This document shows positions 59,073-64,000 of a DNA stretch of 64,000 bases, piece by piece (the stretch's first letter is position 1; every line of letters starts with the position of its first letter). This DNA comes from Thermogemmatispora sp042408735. GTDB lineage: Bacteria > Chloroflexota > Ktedonobacteria > Ktedonobacterales > Ktedonobacteraceae. The stretch covers positions 1-64,000 of the forward strand of contig NZ_JBHOQV010000142.1 of assembly GCF_042408735.1 (NCBI RefSeq), given 5' to 3'. The notes beneath the pieces are model-generated. The model saw nothing but the letters and a program-made list of their open reading frames with translations, did not search any database and was not told the origin of the DNA. Position numbers and translations under genes: made by a program.

Positions 59073-60515
59073 CTAGACGACAGCGCAGCTCTGCCCATTG
59101 AGCGAGAAAGCCGTCGGCGGAGGATTGCTCCCGCTCCAGGTCGCCTGAAAGCCCGGCGGCACGCTCAGGCTCCCATGGGGCGGAATCTGGGCGTTGACCG
59201 CCACGTTCGTCACCGTCACCGCGCTGCCCGCCTGCGAGAAATTCCCGTTCCAGCTCAGCGTAATCATCTGGCCCGCCGCAAACGAGAAGCGCAGCGTCCA
59301 GCCGTTAATCGCGCTGCTGCCCGTATTGGTGATCGTCAGGCTGGCCTGGAAGCCGCCGCTCCACTGGCCCACGATCCCATAGTGCACCTGACAGCTCGCC
59401 GCCACCGCGGTCGGGTCAGGCGTCGGCGTCGGCGTTGCGCCGGGGGCCGTGGCGCTCGGCGTCGGCGAGGGGCTGCTCGTGGGCGTCGCCGTCCCGCCGG
59501 AGCCGCCCCCCTTGAGCGGGTGCTGCATGAAAAAGCTATAGATAGCGTTGGTGGCACTGGGACCCTGGGGATCGGTGTAGGAGCCGCTGCTGCTCCCCCC
59601 AGACCAGGCGTGGCCCATGCCGTTGATCTTCCAGTACTCCTGAATCTCGTTCCCCTGGGCATCGTTCCAGGACTGCACCGTATAGCTATGGCCGCCGGCG
59701 ACCTGGCCGCTCACGCTGCTGCTCGGACTGGAGAAACTGGCATTGTAGCTGCCGTTCGAAGCCAGATGATCGGTCGTCATCCACTGCTCAACAACCTGGT
59801 CCCCATTGACCGGATAGACCGTATAGTCGCTTTGCCCCTGGAAGACGATGGTCGGCACCACGCGGGCGGCGCTGCCCATCGCCTGGTAGGCGGCCTGCCC
59901 TTGCTGTTGCGGGTTCGGTCCCCCCTGCATCATGGCCGTCGTCGCGGCGCTCTGCGAGGTCGCCGCCTGATACTCCAGCCCCGAAGCCGAGGCGATGGCG
60001 GCAAAAACATCCGGGTAGGTCGCCCCCAGAATCACCGCCATCGCCGCCCCCGCCGAGAACCCGGCCACATAGACCCGGTTGCGATCGATCGTCCACTGCG
60101 ACGTATTCTGCTCGACGGCCTGCACGATCCCGGCGATGATGGCCGGCTCACCGCTGCCGCGAGCCTGATCGGCGGGCAGGAACCAATTCCAACAGGAGAG
60201 CGAATTGTAGCTGCTCGTCTGCTGAGGATAGACCACGACGAACTGATCCTGATCGGCCAGCGCGTTCATCTGGGTGCCGGCGGCGAAGTCCTGGGGCGTC
60301 TGCGTGCAGCCGTGCAGCATGACGATCAGCGGCACCGGCGTACCGACCTGGTAGTTGGCCGGCGTATAGACGAAGTAAGGGCGGCTGCCAGCAGGCCCAT
60401 TGTAGGTGTACTGGCTGAAGGTGCCGCCGCTGGCGCGGGCCTCTCCCGCGAGGAGCAGCCAGAGACTGACGAGCAGCAAGGAACACACAAGCGTGAGAGG
60501 CAGAATCTTGCGCAT
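59073..60515 (-). CDS. Secreted PHB-depolymerase-family esterase with CBM2
   Basis: 480 aa. A Sec signal peptide (1-29, A-R-A-S-G) is followed by an alpha/beta-hydrolase of the PHB depolymerase/feruloyl esterase type (32-330): L-H-G-C-T-Q oxyanion region, nucleophile Ser154 in G-F-S-A-G, an Asp in Q-S-D-Y-T, and His in G-M-G-H-A-W-S-G-G. A Thr/Pro/Ser linker (about 335-372) joins a C-terminal carbohydrate-binding module family 2 (378-480) with flanking Cys and three exposed Trp positions. The CBM2 binds cellulose or xylan, so acetylxylan or feruloyl esterase activity on plant wall is likelier than PHB degradation. Start ATG after GGGGGTGACTT. Confidence 0.88.
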   Translation of the reverse strand: MRKILPLTLVCSLLLVSLWLLLAGEARASGGTFSQYTYNGPAGSRPYFVYTPANYQVGTPVPLIVMLHGCTQTPQDFAAGTQMNALADQDQFVVVYPQQTSSYNSLSCWNWFLPADQARGSGEPAIIAGIVQAVEQNTSQWTIDRNRVYVAGFSAGAAMAVILGATYPDVFAAIASASGLEYQAATSQSAATTAMMQGGPNPQQQGQAAYQAMGSAARVVPTIVFQGQSDYTVYPVNGDQVVEQWMTTDHLASNGSYNASFSSPSSSVSGQVAGGHSYTVQSWNDAQGNEIQEYWKINGMGHAWSGGSSSGSYTDPQGPSATNAIYSFFMQHPLKGGGSGGTATPTSSPSPTPSATAPGATPTPTPDPTAVAASCQVHYGIVGQWSGGFQASLTITNTGSSAINGWTLRFSFAAGQMITLSWNGNFSQAGSAVTVTNVAVNAQIPPHGSLSVPPGFQATWSGSNPPPTAFSLNGQSCAVV

Positions 60516-60837
60516 AAGTCACCCCCGTGACGATGAAGTGCTGCCAGGGGCAGGCGATCTGGCATGCTTGCCCTGGAAAGGCGGGCCTCAAAAGAGACAG
60601 CCAGGCAAAGGTAAACAGGTGAGAGAAAAAAGGCAGAACGAACAGGGGAAAGCCCACGGCAGATGTGGGCTGGCTGGCCGCCGCTCTCTGTCGCTCGAGC
60701 GCGGCCAGCCAGAGCGGGGAAGCTGCTGGCGGCGGGCCAGCGCCGTGCTGGCATAGGGCGAGTCGGACGAGTCATGGCCGGCTTCCTCCTTGCTGCGCGG
60801 CGCTGCGCTGCGCCTCTCTCCGCTGGCGAGACATGAC

Positions 60838-60874
60838 ATATGAATCATGTATCATATCCCGGCCCACTTGTCAA
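60838..60874 (-). promoter_or_regulatory. Promoter with palindromic operator, esterase side
   Basis: On the minus strand TTGACA (60874-60869), then 17 bases and TACATG (60851-60846). The -10 region lies within a near-perfect palindrome ATATGA-AT-CATG-TA-TCATAT (60838-60857). It looks like a repressor site; the regulator is not encoded nearby. The esterase ATG is about 330 bases downstream. Confidence 0.5.
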
Positions 60875-61078
60875 GGGGGCAGGGCGCGGGCGCTCTCCTC
60901 GCCGCCATTGCTGCGCCTGCCTCTCTTCCGCCCTGCCTGGCCTGCTCGCCGAAGCCGAGCCGCGCCAGGCAGGGCGGGCCAGGCAGCCTCTGCCGGCGTC
61001 GGTATCGGGGGCAGCATCGGCGCCGCTCCCGGCGCCCGGCCTTCCGATAGTCTGAAGGAAGAGAGAAGGCGGGAGCGA

Positions 61079-61108
61079 TTGAGCGGGCGCCGCCCGGTGT
61101 GGTATCAT
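61079..61108 (+). promoter_or_regulatory. Promoter of the thiamine operon
   Basis: TTGAGC (61079-61084), an 18-base spacer and TATCAT (61103-61108), about 150 bases ahead of the TPP riboswitch. Confidence 0.45.
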
Positions 61109-61265
61109 CTACATATCGGGAGCCGCGGCATCGATTGGCCAGCCAGCCAGCCAGTCTGTCTGCCTGTCTGCCTGCTGGGGGCCGGCGGCATCCTGAGGAG
61201 CAACACGCCGTCGCGTGACATGACGCGCTGGCCGCCCTCGGCGGAGAGCGGTCAGCCCATGCATG

Positions 61266-61376
61266 AAGGAAGCGAGGGGAGTCCGGAGAGCCGGGCTGAG
61301 AGTGCGACCCGACCATGTCGCAGACCCTGCAGCAATCACCTGATCTGGATCATACCAGCGGAGGGAGCGCTTTCTT
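61266..61376 (+). promoter_or_regulatory. TPP riboswitch (THI element)
   Basis: P1 arms AAGGAAGCG (61266-61274) and CGCTTTCTT (61368-61376) close the aptamer. Inside are the conserved GGCTGAGA (61294-61301) and ACCTGATCTGGATCATACC (61338-61356), then AGCGGAGGGA. These are the thiamine-pyrophosphate-binding signatures. It controls thiO-thiG-thiE through the terminator that follows. Confidence 0.93.
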
Positions 61377-61431
61377 CTCTCACCATCACCTCTTCACCCA
61401 ACGCGCTGCTGAAGGGGGTTGCAGGCAGGAA

Positions 61432-61468
61432 GCCGTTTCCCGGGCTGGCTGGGAAGCGGCCTTTTTTT
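61432..61468 (+). terminator. Riboswitch-controlled intrinsic terminator
   Basis: GCCGTTTCCC (61432-61441) pairs with GGGAAGCGGC (61451-61460), one G-U pair, 9-nt loop, then C and seven T (61462-61468). It sits 31 bases before thiO. Ligand-bound aptamer should favour this stem and stop transcription. Confidence 0.88.
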
Positions 61469-61498
61469 ATGGGGCCGCCAGAGAAGGAGAGCAAGACC

Positions 61499-62755
61499 AT
61501 GCAAGCGCCGAGCTATGACGTAGTGGTCGTGGGAGCGGGCATCGTCGGCGGGGCCGCGGCCTATCATCTGGCGCGCGCCGGGCTGCGAGTGGCCCTGCTC
61601 GACCGGAGCGGAGTAGCCGCCGAGGCCTCTGACGCGGGGGCCGGCATGCTGACGCCGTTGGCCGAGGCGGGCGCCGACGACCTCCACGATCCCCTATTGC
61701 GCCTTGGCCTGGCCGGCCTGCGCCACTACGAGCGGCTCGAAGAGCAGCTTCAGAGCGAAACCGGCATGTGGGCCGGCCTGGTGCATCTGCCCACCCTCTA
61801 TCCCGCCTTTGACGACAAGAGCGCCGAGCAACTACGCAGCGGCCTGGCCGCCCTGCAAAGCTGGCGTCCCGAGCTTCGCTGGCTGGAGGCCGACGAAGTG
61901 CGCCGGCGGGAGCCGCTGCTTGCGCCCACGGTACGCGGAGCCATTCTCTCGCCCGCCGAAGGCAACGTAGCCATCGGCCATCTCACGCGCCTGCTGGTGC
62001 GGGCGGCGCTGCTGGCCGGAGCCGAGCTGCTGCCGCCCCAAAGCGCCCAGGGACTGCTCTGGGACGGCCAGCGCGTCCGCGGCCTCCTGAGCGAGCGTGG
62101 CCCCATCGAAGCCGCCCACGTTGTCCTGGCCACCGGGGCCTGGAGCAGTATCTGGCACGAGCGGGGCGAGCAGGAGGCGGTAGTCTACCCTCTCAAGGGG
62201 CAGCTCCTGGCCCTGCGTCCCAGCGGCCAGCCCCTGCGCCACACCATCTACGCTGGTCCCCTTGGCTATCTGGTGCCCAAGGCCGACGGCAGCGTCTTCG
62301 TCGGCGCCACCTCCGAGCGGCGCGGCTTCGACAAGACGGCCACCGCTGGCGGCCTGGCCCAGTTGCTGGCCGTCGTGCGCCAGGTAGCCCCTGGCCTGGA
62401 AGAGGCCGCCGTTGAACGCACCTGGGCCGGCCTGCGACCCGTCTCCATCGACGGCCTCCCCTTCATCGGGCCGGCGCCCGGCAGTCCCGGCCTCTGGCTG
62501 GCCGTTGGCCACGGGCGCGTCGGAGCCATCACCGGGCCTGTAACGGGCTTCATCGTGGCCGAACTGCTTCAGGGGCGGCCGGCGCCCTACGATCTCGATC
62601 TACGCCCCTTCGCCCCCGAGCGCCTCGGGGCCTGGAGCCGCCTGCGTATCACGCTGAGCGAAGCCGGCGCCTGGCGCCAGCCACCTGGCCTCTTCCGCCA
62701 GGCCTCCGCCGAATCCGCATCCGCCGCAGAAGACCAAAGGAGAGGAACGCCATGA
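61499..62755 (+). CDS. thiO: Glycine oxidase ThiO
   Basis: 418 aa from the ATG at 61499 (GAGAAGGAGAG upstream). FAD-dependent DAO-family oxidase: dinucleotide motif V-V-V-G-A-G-I-V-G-G (8-17), then A-G-M-L-T-P, a G-A-W-S motif, and the C-terminal G-L-R-P-V-S-I-D-G-L-P-F-I-G and V-G-H-G-R-V-G. ThiO oxidises glycine to dehydroglycine (imino-glycine) for the thiazole ring of thiamine in aerobes, replacing the radical enzyme ThiH. First gene of a riboswitch-controlled operon; its stop overlaps the thiG start. No thiS gene lies between thiO and thiG. Confidence 0.9.
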   Translation: MQAPSYDVVVVGAGIVGGAAAYHLARAGLRVALLDRSGVAAEASDAGAGMLTPLAEAGADDLHDPLLRLGLAGLRHYERLEEQLQSETGMWAGLVHLPTLYPAFDDKSAEQLRSGLAALQSWRPELRWLEADEVRRREPLLAPTVRGAILSPAEGNVAIGHLTRLLVRAALLAGAELLPPQSAQGLLWDGQRVRGLLSERGPIEAAHVVLATGAWSSIWHERGEQEAVVYPLKGQLLALRPSGQPLRHTIYAGPLGYLVPKADGSVFVGATSERRGFDKTATAGGLAQLLAVVRQVAPGLEEAAVERTWAGLRPVSIDGLPFIGPAPGSPGLWLAVGHGRVGAITGPVTGFIVAELLQGRPAPYDLDLRPFAPERLGAWSRLRITLSEAGAWRQPPGLFRQASAESASAAEDQRRGTP

Positions 62756-63537
62756 CAGAGGACCTGCTGACTATCGGCTCGCGGACCTTCCGTTCCCGCC
62801 TCTTGCTGGGTACGGGCAAGTATCGCAGCTTCGAGGAGATGCGCCAGAGCCTGGAAGCCAGCGGCTGCGAGGTCGTGACGGTGGCCCTGCGCCGCCTCGA
62901 CCTCTCGCGGCCCGGGCAGCCGACCCTGCTCGACTATCTCGACAGCGAGCGCTACACGATTCTGCCCAACACCGCCGGCTGCAAGAGCGCCGAGGAGGCC
63001 ATCCAGATCGCCCATCTGGCGGCAGCGATGGGCCTGCCGCGCTGGGTCAAGCTGGAGGTCATTCCCGATCCCGACTATCTGCTGCCCGACCCCGTGGCCA
63101 CCCTGGAGGCGACGCAGCAGCTCGTCAAGGAGGGCTTCGAGGTCCTGCCCTACATCAACGCCGATCCGGTCCTGGCCAGGCGGCTGCAGGAGGCCGGCGC
63201 CGTCACAGTGATGCCCCTTGGCTCGCCGATCGGCTCCGGCCAGGGCCTGCTCAACCTGCCGCAGATCCAGATCATCATCGAGCAGGCGCGCGTGCCGGTG
63301 ATTGTCGACGCCGGCATCGGGGCCCCCTCGGATGCCGCCTTCGCCATGGAGCTGGGGGCGGCGGCCTGCCTGATCAACACCGCTGTGGCCCAGGCCGGCA
63401 ACCCCGTCCAGATGGCGCAGGCCATGAAGCTGGCCGTTGAGGCCGGGCGGGCCGCCTACCTGGCCGGACGCATTCCGCGCCGGGCCCAGGCCGTCCCCAG
63501 CAGTCCTCTGACCGGCCTGGTGGGCAGTCCATCCTGA
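62752..63537 (+). CDS. thiG: Thiazole synthase ThiG
   Basis: 261 aa, full length. TIM barrel with R-S-R-L-L-L-G-T-G-K-Y at the start, the Schiff-base Lys100 in R-W-V-K-L-E-V-I-P-D, P-Y-I-N-A-D-P-V, V-M-P-L-G-S-P-I-G-S-G-Q-G and V-D-A-G-I-G-A-P-S-D. It condenses dehydroglycine, 1-deoxy-xylulose-5-phosphate and ThiS thiocarboxylate to the thiazole phosphate. ATGA overlap with thiO. All hallmark residues are intact. Confidence 0.95.
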   Translation: MTEDLLTIGSRTFRSRLLLGTGKYRSFEEMRQSLEASGCEVVTVALRRLDLSRPGQPTLLDYLDSERYTILPNTAGCKSAEEAIQIAHLAAAMGLPRWVKLEVIPDPDYLLPDPVATLEATQQLVKEGFEVLPYINADPVLARRLQEAGAVTVMPLGSPIGSGQGLLNLPQIQIIIEQARVPVIVDAGIGAPSDAAFAMELGAAACLINTAVAQAGNPVQMAQAMKLAVEAGRAAYLAGRIPRRAQAVPSSPLTGLVGSPS

Positions 63538-63549
63538 GCGAGCGAGAGC

Positions 63550-64000
63550 ATGAGGCAGGAAACAAGAGGACCGGGCGCGAGCGCTGGGCCGGAGCGGAGG
63601 CCGCTGCTCTGCCTGGTGACCGACGAGCGCCATCCGGCCTGTGAGGAGGTGGCCCGTCAGGCTCTGGAGGCGGGCATCGACTGGCTGCAGGTGCGCGGGC
63701 CGGGTCTGCCGGCGGCTCGCCTCTACGAGCTGGCCAGCCGGCTGGGGCCGCTGGCCCGCCGGCGGGGCGCCCGTCTGATCGTCAACGACCGTCTCGATGT
63801 GGCCCTGGCCGTCGACGCCGATGGGGTCCAGCTCGGCCGGCGCTCGCTACCGCTGGCCACCGCTCGGGCCTTGCTGCGGCGCTGCGGGCGAGCGCTGTGG
63901 CTGGGGGCCTCGGTCCACTCGCTGGCCGAGGCCGGGCAGGCCGTGGCCGCGGGCGCCGATTATCTGCTGGCCGGCACCATCTTCCCCTCGTCCTCGCATC
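63550..64000 (+). CDS. ThiE/TenI-family protein, 5' part
   Basis: First 150 codons; the gene runs off the window. Twelve bases after thiG. TIM-barrel ThiE/TenI pattern: L-L-C-L-V-T-D-E-R, D-W-L-Q-V-R-G, L-I-V-N-D-R-L-D-V-A-L-A, D-G-V-Q-L-G-R-R-S-L-P, G-A-S-V-H-S-L-A-E-A and A-D-Y-L-L-A-G-T-I-F-P-S. True ThiE enzymes usually have R-E-K after the Q-x strand and G-V-H-L-G; here these are R-G-P and G-V-Q-L-G, closer to TenI thiazole tautomerase, which also fits the place right after thiO-thiG. Both readings remain open. Start ATG has only a weak GAGCGAGCGAGAGC site. Confidence 0.82.
   Translation, partial: MRQETRGPGASAGPERRPLLCLVTDERHPACEEVARQALEAGIDWLQVRGPGLPAARLYELASRLGPLARRRGARLIVNDRLDVALAVDADGVQLGRRSLPLATARALLRRCGRALWLGASVHSLAEAGQAVAAGADYLLAGTIFPSSSH

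Larger units (their letters stand above)
60516..61265. other. Divergent spacer, esterase / thiamine operon
   Basis: About 750 bases without a recognisable gene. It holds a minus-strand TTGACA (60874-60869), a 20-bp palindrome (60838-60857), a plus-strand promoter (61079-61108) and CAGC/CTGT simple repeats (61137-61182). The open plus-strand frame here continues into thiO but runs through the riboswitch and is not coding. Confidence 0.5.

Noticed and set aside
59073..60515. Intracellular PHB depolymerase
   Set aside because: The signal peptide and C-terminal CBM2 indicate a secreted enzyme acting on plant polysaccharide esters.
60665..61498. Long N-terminal extension of ThiO
   Set aside because: The frame runs through the TPP riboswitch and its terminator; the FAD motif begins right after the ATG at 61499.
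1..64000. tRNA or rRNA genes
   Set aside because: No cloverleaf with a T-loop GGTTCRANYCC box or rRNA block was noticed in the spacers; a tRNAscan-type search would settle it.

Overview
The window is high-GC DNA of bacterial type. It has close-packed operons with ATGA overlaps, good Shine-Dalgarno sites, sigma70-like TTGACA/TATAAT promoters, and spacers rich in 4-base simple repeats. The gene set fits a heterotrophic, filament-forming Chloroflexota of the Ktedonobacteria/Thermogemmatispora kind: GH6, GH2 and GH78 glycosidases, a CBM2 esterase, a Ser/Thr kinase with WD40 repeats, an XRE-NB-ARC regulator, multicopper oxidase and DoxX. That placement is inference from gene content; no database was searched.

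Layout. 0-9 kb: the 3' end of a GH6 cellulase, a cupredoxin lipoprotein, a three-PAS histidine kinase, a membrane-anchored two-domain multicopper oxidase, a DoxX protein and a two-component pair. 9-21 kb: a SAM methyltransferase, beta-glucuronidase (uidA), two tandem MutS-like ATPases of 511 aa each, a decayed TnpB (IS605-type) relic among hairpins, and a MoxR-DUF58-DUF4129 operon. 21-29 kb: a rhamnoside operon (binding protein, two permeases, GH78) divergent from a ROK repressor, with mirrored operator-like motifs at both promoters. 29-36 kb: MFS transporter, DUF1445, HyuA and HyuB, probably for hydantoin or 5-oxoproline catabolism. 36-41 kb: an XRE-NB-ARC protein facing a sulfur-stress-like operon (ArsR-rhodanese, rhodanese-MBL, MFS). 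The middle gene of that operon is frameshifted by two extra copies of an 11-bp repeat.

41-55.5 kb holds the most notable system, a class 1 DISARM-like anti-phage locus in the order drmD (SNF2 helicase), drmMI (adenine methyltransferase), drmA (helicase), drmB (DUF1998). No drmC was found next to it. It has its own promoter with an adjacent 18-bp palindrome. drmMI is a mosaic: aspartate codons switch from nearly all GAT to nearly all GAC at about 48.1-48.25 kb, close to the likely target-recognition region, which also contains an AT-rich patch. This suggests exchange of the specificity region.

55.5-64 kb: a decayed paralogue of the 9-kb methyltransferase, a zinc-ribbon/kinase/WD40 protein, a secreted PHB-depolymerase-like esterase with CBM2, and a thiamine thiazole operon (thiO, thiG, thiE/tenI-like, cut by the window end). 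The thi operon is led by a clear TPP riboswitch with an intrinsic terminator. No tRNA, rRNA or CRISPR array was seen.
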